DNA of 6,048 nt from CAZWHE01 sp964633825 (lineage in GTDB: Bacteria; Planctomycetota; B15-G4; CAYZWU01): assembly GCA_964633825.1 (NCBI GenBank), contig CAZWHE010000199.1, forward strand, positions 1 through 6,048, written 5' to 3'. The notes under the pieces were generated by a model that worked only from the letters and a program-made list of their open reading frames with translations, searched no databases and had not been told where the DNA came from. Position 1 is the first letter of the stretch; each line of letters starts with the position of its first letter. Made by a program: the position numbers and the translations under genes. Positions 1 through 5,476 of the stretch are shown piece by piece.

Positions 1-1
1 A

Positions 2-1114
2 ATGAAGCTGCGTGAATTCCAGGCCAAATCCATATTTTCGGAACAGGGCATCCGAATCCCCCGGGGCCGCACTGCTGCCTCGCACGGGGAAGCGGAAAAG
101 ATCGCTGCCGATCTCGGCCGGCCAGTGGTGATCAAGCCTCAGCTCGGGGTCAAGGGTCGGGGCAAGGTGGGAGGCATCGCCTTTGCCGATGATTTGACTG
201 CGGCAGGGAAGGAGGCGGAACGGCTCCTGGCGATGGAGATCAAGGGAGAGAGGGTCCGCACCCTTCTGGTCGAGGAAAAGGTCGCAATCAAGGATGAGCT
301 CTACATCGCGGTAACCATAGACTACACGGCCCGGCGCCCTGTCATGATAGCCAGCCTCGATGGGGGGGTCGAGATCGAGGTGACCGCTGAAAAGAATCCC
401 GACCGCATCCTGAAGATCCCGGTGGATATTCTCACGGGCCCTGGGCCGCATGATCTCTCGGAGGTGGCTTCCCGGATGGGGCAGGATGTGGCCGACCATC
501 TCGAAAAGCTCTACCGGATCTTTCGCGCCTACGATGCCGAGATCGTGGAGGTCAATCCCCTGGTCAGGACCCGGGAGGGCGTGCTCATGGCTGCCGATGC
601 CGTGCTGAACGTAGACGATTCAGCGCTCATTCGGCACGAAGATCTCCTCCCCATGAAAAAAGAGATCCCGATCGATGACCCGATCGCCGAGGAGGCGCGG
701 GAGAAGAGCTGGACCTATATCGATCTGGGGGGCGATATCGGGGTGCTCTCGAGCGGCGCGGGTCTCACCATGGCCATCCTCGACCTGGTCATTCGGGCGG
801 GCGGAAAACCAGCCAACTTCCTGGATACAGCGCAGATCGATGACACGGGGATCTACGAGGCTTTCGATCTGCTCTCTCGCGCGCGCAAGCCGCGCCTGCT
901 GCTGGTCAATATCTTCGCCGGGCTGAACCGGTGCGATCGGCTGGCTCTGGGCATCAAAAAATATCTGGAAGAGCATCCCGGCGACATCGAGATCGTGGTG
1001 CGGATGATCGGAAACTTCGAAGAAGAGGGCCACCGGATTCTGCGTGAGATGGGAATAAAACCTTATGTTCGGCTGGAGGACGCGATCGAACAGGCTGTGA
1101 AATCAGCTGGGTGA
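2..1114 (+). CDS. sucC: Succinyl-CoA synthetase-family beta subunit (ATP-grasp, ADP/GDP-forming acyl-CoA ligase)
   Basis: This is the nucleotide-binding subunit of a cytoplasmic acyl-CoA synthetase that interconverts acid + CoA + NTP and acyl-CoA + NDP + Pi, in the TCA cycle or related routes. The start MKLREFQAKSIF matches the usual SucC N-terminus, so the ATG at position 2 is probably the true start. Residues 1 to about 215 are the ATP-grasp domain: the nucleotide-loop segment KGRGKVGG is at 51-58, and the Mg-binding residues are E183/N185 in VEVNPLV and D199. Residues about 238-358 are the CoA-ligase domain, with GGKPANFLD (267-275) and NIFAGLNRCD (303-312). Its 370 aa compare with 388 in E. 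coli. Odd points: the usual GGGA loop after NFLD is replaced by TAQIDD, NIFGG reads NIFAG, and the usual GTN/GNN substrate-loop motif reads GNF (337-339). The alpha subunit follows in an operon. The family is sure; succinate as substrate is inferred and malate or another acid is possible. Confidence 0.9.
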   Translation: MKLREFQAKSIFSEQGIRIPRGRTAASHGEAEKIAADLGRPVVIKPQLGVKGRGKVGGIAFADDLTAAGKEAERLLAMEIKGERVRTLLVEEKVAIKDELYIAVTIDYTARRPVMIASLDGGVEIEVTAEKNPDRILKIPVDILTGPGPHDLSEVASRMGQDVADHLEKLYRIFRAYDAEIVEVNPLVRTREGVLMAADAVLNVDDSALIRHEDLLPMKKEIPIDDPIAEEAREKSWTYIDLGGDIGVLSSGAGLTMAILDLVIRAGGKPANFLDTAQIDDTGIYEAFDLLSRARKPRLLLVNIFAGLNRCDRLALGIKKYLEEHPGDIEIVVRMIGNFEEEGHRILREMGIKPYVRLEDAIEQAVKSAG

Positions 1115-1137
1115 CACCCCTCGGTGTTCTGTTTAGC

Positions 1138-1143
1138 AAAGGG
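1138..1143 (+). promoter_or_regulatory. Ribosome-binding site deciding the sucD start
   Basis: AAAGGG lies six bases before the GTG at 1150. It supports that codon over the in-frame GTG at 1111, which overlaps the end of sucC and would add 13 residues that the family does not have. Confidence 0.6.
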
Positions 1144-1149
1144 AAAACC

Positions 1150-2028
1150 GTGAGCATTCTGGTCAATTCGAACACCCGCGTAATCGTCCAGGGAATCACG
1201 GGCGAGGCAGCCCAGCACCACACGCAGCTGATGCTGGATTACGGAACCCGGATCGTGGGCGGCGTGCGCCCCGGTGCGGGGGGCGAGCAGGTTTGCGGGG
1301 TTCCCGTCTTCGACACCGTGGCCGATTCGATCGCGGCCACGGAAGCCAACGCGTCGATCCTCTTCGTTCCGGCCAAGGTGATGAAGGCTGCGGCTTTCGA
1401 AGCTCTGGATGCGGGCATCGGCCTGCTGGTCATGGTTTCGGAACATGTACCGGTGCATGACACCATGGCGATCGTGGCCAGGGCCGAGGAGAAGGGGGCC
1501 GACCTCATCGGGCCGAACACCCCCGGCCTGATCGCGCCCCCGGTGGGCGCCAAGATCGGATTCGTACCCTCGCAATACTATATCCCCGGATCCGTAGGGG
1601 TGGCCTCCCGGAGCGGCACCCTGACCTACGAGATCGTTGCGCGCCTCACCCAGGCCGGGATCGGGCAGAGCACCTGCATCGGGGTCGGCGGCGATCCCAT
1701 CGTGGGATCGACCTTTGCCAAGGTGGCCCGTCTCTTCGAGGAGGACGAGGAGACCCGCGCGATCCTCATCATCGGCGAGGTGGGGGGCAGCATGGAGGAA
1801 GAGATAGCCGACCTGGTCGTGCGAGGCGAAATAACCAAGCCGGTGGCGGCCTACATCGCAGGGCGGACCGCTCCCAAGGGAAAGCGCATGGGTCATGCCG
1901 GAGCGATCATCGCCTCGGGGCGAGGGACCATCGAGAGCAAGCTCGATGCGTTTGCCGGCGCTTCCGTGCCCGTGGCTGCAGTCCCCGATGAGGTGGTCGG
2001 CCTGGTTCAGGCCCGCTTGAACCTGTAA
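1150..2028 (+). CDS. sucD: Succinyl-CoA synthetase-family alpha subunit (CoA-binding, phosphohistidine)
   Basis: Partner of the preceding beta subunit. It binds CoA and carries the histidine that is transiently phosphorylated. The GTG at 1150 gives SILVNSNTRVIVQGITG at the N-terminus, the normal family start, and 292 aa (E. coli SucD has 289). Residues about 1-100 form the Rossmann-type CoA-binding domain, with GITG and GGVRPG (37-42). GPNTPG (121-126), RSGTLTYE (154-161) and GVGGDPIVGSTF (178-189) follow. The active-site histidine is H249 in KRMGHAGAII, and IIGEVGGSMEEE (207-218) is also conserved. Odd points against the E. coli sequence: the CoA loop after GITG is EAAQHH rather than SQGTFH, the PGKGG lysine is Ala (PGAGG), and GPNCPG reads GPNTPG. 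The gap to sucC is 35 bases, so the two are probably co-transcribed. The substrate acid is not fixed by the sequence. Confidence 0.92.
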   Translation: MSILVNSNTRVIVQGITGEAAQHHTQLMLDYGTRIVGGVRPGAGGEQVCGVPVFDTVADSIAATEANASILFVPAKVMKAAAFEALDAGIGLLVMVSEHVPVHDTMAIVARAEEKGADLIGPNTPGLIAPPVGAKIGFVPSQYYIPGSVGVASRSGTLTYEIVARLTQAGIGQSTCIGVGGDPIVGSTFAKVARLFEEDEETRAILIIGEVGGSMEEEIADLVVRGEITKPVAAYIAGRTAPKGKRMGHAGAIIASGRGTIESKLDAFAGASVPVAAVPDEVVGLVQARLNL

Positions 2029-2097
2029 AACTTTTGATTCTCCCATCCTTTTCGAGACATACGCTTGCCATTTGTATCGAGTAGAACATTCAATCGT

Positions 2098-2382
2098 ATG
2101 ATCGAGGTATACTCGTCCACCGACTTTCACGATGGGCATTTTGCCAAGCTCCCCAAGGGCAGTCTGGTCAAGAGAGACATCAAGGGCCATAACTATTACT
2201 ACCTGGTTTACAGGGAGGAAGGCAAGGTCAGGTCGGTTTACAAGGGCAGGGTCAGCCAGGCTGAAATTCGCAAATACGAGTCGGTAAAAAAATATCGAGC
2301 GAAGTATCGCAAGCTTTTGTCCCAGGTCAAAAAGCAGATACGGTTCTTACGGAGCGCGTTGCGTGGAAAAGAAACAGTATGA
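2098..2382 (+). CDS. Small basic protein (DUF6788-like), partner of the following nucleotidyltransferase ORF
   Basis: A 94-residue, lysine/arginine-rich protein with no signal peptide or membrane segment. Its core LPKGSLVKRDIKGHNYYYL (about residues 18-36), followed by YREEGKVRSVYKGR, resembles a family of small proteins I remember as DUF6788; the family name is from memory. This core probably forms a short beta-rich module. The C-terminal half, from about residue 58 (IRKYESVKKYRAKYRKLL), is predicted to be a charged helix or coiled coil. The function is unknown. Such proteins are often encoded directly before a nucleotidyltransferase, as here, where the next gene starts 20 bases inside this one, suggesting translational coupling. 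The start is uncertain: the ATG at 2098 has no clear Shine-Dalgarno, and an in-frame TTG at 2065 would add 11 residues. Base composition is more AT-rich than in the sucCD genes, consistent with accessory origin. Confidence 0.6.
   Translation: MIEVYSSTDFHDGHFAKLPKGSLVKRDIKGHNYYYLVYREEGKVRSVYKGRVSQAEIRKYESVKKYRAKYRKLLSQVKKQIRFLRSALRGKETV
2351..2354 (+). promoter_or_regulatory. Ribosome-binding site for the overlapping nucleotidyltransferase-like ORF
   Basis: GGAG lies eight bases before the GTG at 2363, inside the 3' end of the upstream gene. It supports the GTG start and coupled translation of the two frames. Confidence 0.45.
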
Positions 2383-2638
2383 TCTCTGCGCCGAAGTACT
2401 GCGCCGCTTGGATGGTGAAGGCATCCTCGAGAAAACTGTACTGGTCGGAAGCACGATCAGTATTCGGTTTCAGGATCTTCTCGTCACAGTGCCTCATCCG
2501 GCCAATTTTGCACTGCACAAGTTGATCGTTTCGTTACGATCGTCCTTTTCAACGATTCTCAGAAAATGGCAAAGAAAGATCGGACAAGTCCTGGCCGAGT
2601 TGGGCGAGGAAGATATCCTGGTTGTTCTCGAATCGTGA
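2363..2638 (+). pseudogene. Internally deleted nucleotidyltransferase (NTP_transf_8/GSU-type), catalytic segment missing
   Basis: A 91-residue open frame starting at GTG. From memory of the family, three pieces are recognisable. The N-terminus is EKKQYDLCAEVLRRL ending in VLVGS (residues 26-30), the first part of the nucleotidyltransferase GS motif. The middle piece is SIRFQDLLVTVPHPANFALHKL (33-54). The C-terminal piece is KWQRKIGQVLAELGEEDIL (68-86). Full-length relatives are, to my recollection, roughly 200 residues or more, with the DxD-type metal-binding aspartates between the first and second pieces and a lysine-rich helical stretch between the second and third. Both connecting stretches are absent, with apparent junctions near 2452 and 2530-2550, yet the frame stays open. 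With no DxD segment the product should be catalytically dead, so I call it a remnant. A natural mini-form is the alternative. It overlaps the small upstream gene by 20 bases. The fold assignment is moderately sure; the double deletion is inferred by comparison from memory. Confidence 0.6.
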
Positions 2639-2656
2639 AGACCGTAGTCGGTAAAT

Positions 2657-2671
2657 CCGGTCAATTGCCGG
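2657..2671. repeat. Imperfect palindrome CCGG-T-CAATTG-CCGG
   Basis: A 15-base near-palindrome with CCGG at both ends around CAATTG, just downstream of the nucleotidyltransferase remnant. Its left half (CCGGT then CAATT) resembles the direct repeats at 2708 and 2737 with TGA missing. It may be a degenerate third copy of the same element. No T-tract follows, so a terminator role is unlikely. Confidence 0.3.
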
Positions 2672-2707
2672 CCCACGCCCAGCCGAAGAATGCGGGGTGC
2701 CGAGTGT

Positions 2708-2756
2708 GCCGGTTGACAACTGCAACTGGTCCGCCGGCCGGTTGACAATTACAACT
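2708..2756 (+). repeat. Two 20-bp direct repeats, possible operator, upstream of the DUF418 gene
   Basis: GCCGGTTGACAACTGCAACT (2708-2727) and GCCGGTTGACAATTACAACT (2737-2756) match at 18 of 20 positions and are spaced 29 bases start to start. Each contains a short dyad, GTTG-N7-CAAC. In the first copy the dyad extends to seven-base arms (2709-2715 and 2723-2729) with one mismatch. They end 22 bases before the ATG at 2779, a typical place for a regulator-binding site. Each copy contains TTGACA, a perfect -35 hexamer, but no good -10 follows at the right distance. Operator function is inferred. Confidence 0.45.
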
Positions 2757-2778
2757 TCACCGAACATGAGATACCGTT

Positions 2779-4038
2779 ATGGATAAAATGCAAGACGTTA
2801 AAAATAGACCAAGACCAAAACCGGTTCGCACCCGGCCTATACCTCTCCAGGAGCAAGACCGGATTGCGTCCATTGACGTGCTTCGTGGATTCGCTCTGTT
2901 CGGCGTCCTGCTCATGAACATGCAGGCCTTCGCCATGGTCTTCGCCCTTTACATGAATCCCACGGCCCTGGGACAGCCCACAGCACTCGATTTCTGGTGC
3001 TGGACTGTAAACCACGTTATCGGCGACCAAAAGTTTATGACCATTTTTTCCATGCTGTTCGGCGCCGGCATCTTCCTCATGACGGAGAAAAGCCGCAGCC
3101 AAAGCGGTCGGTCCGCAGGGTTGCACTACCGCCGAATGTTCTGGTTGGGCGGCTTCGGCGTCCTTCACGGCGTCTTCATCTGGGTGGGGGATATCCTATT
3201 CATGTACGCACTCTGCGGCCTATTGGCATGGATCTTTCGCAAACTGAGGCTCTGGATCCTCGTTCCCTTGGCCCTGATTCTGCTGCTTGTTCCGTCGCTC
3301 CTGCTCTTGAATTTCGGCCAATATATGGCTAATGAATCGCAGGAAGCCCAGGACGTCATGAAGGCCATGTGGTCGCCCTCCCCCCAGACCGTAGCGCAGC
3401 AAGAAGCGGCCTACCGGGGCGATTGGCTTGCCCAGCAGAAAGAGCGTTATCAAGCTTGGCTGGATATGTTTTCCTTCATCATGCTCTTTGGCTGGCGGGT
3501 GCTGGGTTTGATGCTTCTCGGTATTGCCTTTTTCCGAATCGGTCTGTTCAGCGCGTTAAAACCGCGCGGGCTGTACTTATTATTAATGATCGTCGGTCTG
3601 GGCTCCGGCCTGACGCTCACAGCTTTCGGCGTGAATTACCTGGAAACCACGGGTTGGGATCTCGTGAAGGGTATAGGTGTGGGCGGGCTCTTCAACTACT
3701 TTGGCAGCATCCTGGCCGCATTCGGATACGTCGGCATGATCATGCTTCTCTGCCGGTCCGCGCGTCTACCCGGTTTGCAGAGAAGATTCGCTGCGGTCGG
3801 CAGGATGGCCTTCACCAACTACATCATGCACTCCCTGATCTGTACAACGCTATTTTACGGCCACGGTTTCGGACTTTTCGGGCAGGTGAACCGGCTCTGG
3901 CAGCTCGTTTTGGTCGTCACCATTTACACGCTTCAGCTCTGGTATTCCCCGCTCTGGTTAGAAAGATTCCGCTTCGGTCCCTTGGAATATCTGTGGCGAT
4001 CCCTGACCTACATGCAATGGCAGCCGTTCCGTCGCTAA
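2779..4038 (+). CDS. DUF418/YeiB-family polytopic membrane protein
   Basis: A 419-residue inner-membrane protein. After a basic, proline-rich cytoplasmic tail of about 27 residues comes the family signature RIASIDVLRGFALFGVLLMN (28-47), which also opens the first membrane segment. Further hydrophobic segments lie near 80-101, 119-138, 139-153, 158-178, 231-256, 263-284, 305-325, 345-365 and 373-390. A hydrophilic loop at about 181-228 separates the two halves. The C-terminal half holds the DUF418 motif GRMAFTNYIMHSLICTTLFY (341-360) and ends with the typical FRFGPLEYLWRSLTY (397-411). Relatives such as E. coli YeiB are predicted transporters or membrane acyltransferase-like proteins; no substrate is established to my knowledge and none is shown here. 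The ATG at 2779 has only a weak GAG ribosome-binding site; an in-frame ATG at 2788 is the alternative. It stands alone, with a 140-base spacer before and about 109 bases after. Confidence 0.88.
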   Translation: MDKMQDVKNRPRPKPVRTRPIPLQEQDRIASIDVLRGFALFGVLLMNMQAFAMVFALYMNPTALGQPTALDFWCWTVNHVIGDQKFMTIFSMLFGAGIFLMTEKSRSQSGRSAGLHYRRMFWLGGFGVLHGVFIWVGDILFMYALCGLLAWIFRKLRLWILVPLALILLLVPSLLLLNFGQYMANESQEAQDVMKAMWSPSPQTVAQQEAAYRGDWLAQQKERYQAWLDMFSFIMLFGWRVLGLMLLGIAFFRIGLFSALKPRGLYLLLMIVGLGSGLTLTAFGVNYLETTGWDLVKGIGVGGLFNYFGSILAAFGYVGMIMLLCRSARLPGLQRRFAAVGRMAFTNYIMHSLICTTLFYGHGFGLFGQVNRLWQLVLVVTIYTLQLWYSPLWLERFRFGPLEYLWRSLTYMQWQPFRR

Positions 4039-4051
4039 TGCCCGTAGGGCA
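4039..4051 (+). other. Small perfect hairpin directly after the DUF418 stop codon
   Basis: TGCCC-GTA-GGGCA forms a five-base-pair stem with a three-base loop, starting on the base after the TAA at 4036-4038. It is followed by CAAAAAC rather than T residues, so it is not a standard intrinsic terminator on this strand. It could slow 3' decay or be incidental. Confidence 0.3.
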
Positions 4052-4099
4052 CAAAAACTCGACCGAATCGCAACCGCACCTAACACCCCCGTATTTCGC

Positions 4100-4127
4100 T
4101 TGAAATATTGCAATCAGAATGCATAAT
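4100..4127 (+). promoter_or_regulatory. Sigma70-type promoter for the AAA+ ATPase gene
   Basis: TTGAAA (4100-4105) and CATAAT (4122-4127) each match the consensus hexamers at five of six positions and are 16 bases apart. Transcription would start near 4134, only about 14 bases before the ATG at 4148 and right at the Shine-Dalgarno, giving a very short leader. The spacer AT content fits a promoter in an otherwise GC-rich window. Confidence 0.5.
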
Positions 4128-4143
4128 CTCCACCAAGGAGATT
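4125..4143 (+). promoter_or_regulatory. Inverted repeat covering the -10 end and the ribosome-binding site of the ATPase gene
   Basis: AATCTCC (4125-4131) and GGAGATT (4137-4143) are perfect reverse complements around the five-base loop ACCAA. The right arm contains most of the Shine-Dalgarno AAGGAG (4135-4140), seven bases before the ATG at 4148. In a transcript entering from upstream the arm would mask the ribosome-binding site. In DNA the same dyad overlaps the -10 and predicted start site and could be an operator. Confidence 0.5.
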
Positions 4144-4147
4144 GGCA

Positions 4148-5371
4148 ATGGCCCAGGTATTTATCAAGAGGACGCTCGAGTCGGTCCTTAAAAGAGCCGC
4201 AGCAGAATTTCCCGCTGTGGTGCTGACGGGGCCGCGCCAGTCCGGCAAGACGACGCTCCTGAAACATCTTTTCAGCAAGAGCTATCGGTATGTATCGGTA
4301 GAGCCTCCGGATGTCAGGGCCGCTGCGATGGAAGATCCGCGTGGTTTTCTGGAGATGTACCCGCCGCCTGTAATATTCGATGAGGTGCAATACGCTCCCG
4401 ACCTGCTTCCCTATGTCAAAGAAAAGATCGACGATGACCGGGACCGGTGCGGGCAATACCTGTTGACCGGTTCACAGAACCTGCTTCTCATGGTGAAGGT
4501 GACCGAGTCTCTGGCCGGCCGTGCCGCCATATTGCGCCTCTTGCCGCTTTCGATGCGAGAAGCGGATAAACAGCCGCGGGTCTCCCTGCCATGGGAAGCG
4601 AAGCGACGATCTCGTTCGGAAACAAAGCTTTCATATCGGAAACTCTGGGAGTCTTTACTGCGAGGCTGTTATCCCGAGATACAGATTCATCGGAAACGCG
4701 ATATCAACCTTTGGCATGCCGGTTATATTCAGACGTATTTAGAGCGTGACGTACGCACGCTCCGGCAGGTGGGGGACCTGTCCCAGTTCCAGAGCTTCCT
4801 GCGGGCGCTGGCGGCTCGCAGCGCCCAGCTTCTCAACCTGGCCGATCTTGCCCGGGATCTCGGTGTTGCCGTCAACACGGCCAAATCGTGGCTGTCCGTG
4901 CTCGAAGCCACTTACCAGGTGACCGTGCTGCGCCCCTATTTCGCCAATGTCGGGAAAAGGCTTGTCAAGACGCCGAAGGTTTACTTCACGGATGTGGGCA
5001 CGCTGTGCCACCTCGCGGGTTTGAAGGATCCCGAGCACGCTGCCTCCGGTCCTATGGGGGGCGCAATCATGGAGACGGCGGTGCTTTCCGAGATCGTGAA
5101 AACACTGACGCATCGTGGCATCGATCCGCAGATTTACTTCTGGCGGACCGTTGCAGGGACGGAGGTCGATATCATTGTGGAGACCGGTGGAAAGCTTATA
5201 CCCATCGAAGTGAAGCTGTCAGCCACTCCGCGCCCGGCCATGGCTTCCGCCGTTCAGACATTTCGAAGGGATCTGGGTGACAAAGCGATGCCGGGGTATG
5301 TTGTACACCCCGGAGACATTACACTTCCTCTCGGAACCGGTGTCACGGCTCTTCCATTTGCGGTGCTGTAG
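4148..5371 (+). CDS. AAA+ ATPase with DUF4143-type C-terminal domain
   Basis: A 407-residue cytoplasmic protein of the common bacterial AAA_14/DUF4143 type. Residues about 15-140 form the ATPase core: Walker A GPRQSGKTT (28-36), Walker B VIFDEVQ (75-81), the sensor-like LLTGSQ (105-110) and SLAGR (121-125). A winged-helix-like stretch, LNLADLARDLGVAVNTAKSW (229-248), begins the DUF4143 part, followed by KVYFTDVGTLCHLAG (277-291). The C-terminus resembles a PD-(D/E)XK fold: D341 in EVDIIVE, then E354 and K356 in IPIEVKLS. All key ATPase residues are present, so it looks intact. The biological role of this family is not settled; nuclease activity is not shown by the sequence. The ATG at 4148 follows AAGGAG by seven bases and is preferred over an in-frame TTG at 4142, which lies one base from that site. 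It has its own promoter and terminator and no partner gene, so it is probably monocistronic and may be horizontally acquired. Confidence 0.88.
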   Translation: MAQVFIKRTLESVLKRAAAEFPAVVLTGPRQSGKTTLLKHLFSKSYRYVSVEPPDVRAAAMEDPRGFLEMYPPPVIFDEVQYAPDLLPYVKEKIDDDRDRCGQYLLTGSQNLLLMVKVTESLAGRAAILRLLPLSMREADKQPRVSLPWEAKRRSRSETKLSYRKLWESLLRGCYPEIQIHRKRDINLWHAGYIQTYLERDVRTLRQVGDLSQFQSFLRALAARSAQLLNLADLARDLGVAVNTAKSWLSVLEATYQVTVLRPYFANVGKRLVKTPKVYFTDVGTLCHLAGLKDPEHAASGPMGGAIMETAVLSEIVKTLTHRGIDPQIYFWRTVAGTEVDIIVETGGKLIPIEVKLSATPRPAMASAVQTFRRDLGDKAMPGYVVHPGDITLPLGTGVTALPFAVL

Positions 5372-5374
5372 CAA

Positions 5375-5403
5375 TGCGAAAAAAGAACGGGTTCGCACTT
5401 TTT
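5375..5403 (+). terminator. Intrinsic terminator after the ATPase gene, possibly bidirectional
   Basis: TGCGAA (5375-5380) pairs perfectly with TTCGCA (5392-5397) around an 11-base loop and is followed by CTTTTT (5398-5403), four bases after the TAG. On the other strand the run of six A at 5379-5384 gives a T-tract after a very small GAAC/GTTC hairpin. The site may therefore also stop the converging transporter gene. The stem is short, so strength is uncertain. Confidence 0.5.
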
Positions 5404-5476
5404 CTGTGGGGTACCGCATGACAACCGCTGCGAACAGAGAGCGCATTTCATATATCGGTATCACACGGGAAACCGG

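Noticed and set aside
1111..1149. GTG start at 1111 overlapping the sucC stop as the sucD start
   Set aside because: It adds 13 residues unlike the family N-terminus, and a better GTG with AAAGGG at proper spacing exists at 1150.
2065..2097. TTG start adding 11 residues to the small basic protein
   Set aside because: No convincing ribosome-binding site and no family support for the extension; the ATG at 2098 is preferred, though not firmly.
1063..2190. A 375-residue open frame on the - strand, antisense to sucD
   Set aside because: It lies opposite a clearly recognisable sucD, its translation is rich in Gly/His/Arg/Asp with no recognisable motif, and long antisense frames are expected opposite GC-rich genes with strong third-position bias.
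2742..2770. sigma70 promoter from TTGACA in the second direct repeat
   Set aside because: The -35 is perfect, but the sequence 17 bases on (CATGAG) is a poor -10, and the first repeat copy is followed by a GC-rich sequence at the -10 distance.
3369..4103. A 244-residue + strand frame overlapping the DUF418 gene
   Set aside because: It is out of frame with a well-supported membrane protein gene, and its translation is Arg/His/Ala-rich without motifs.
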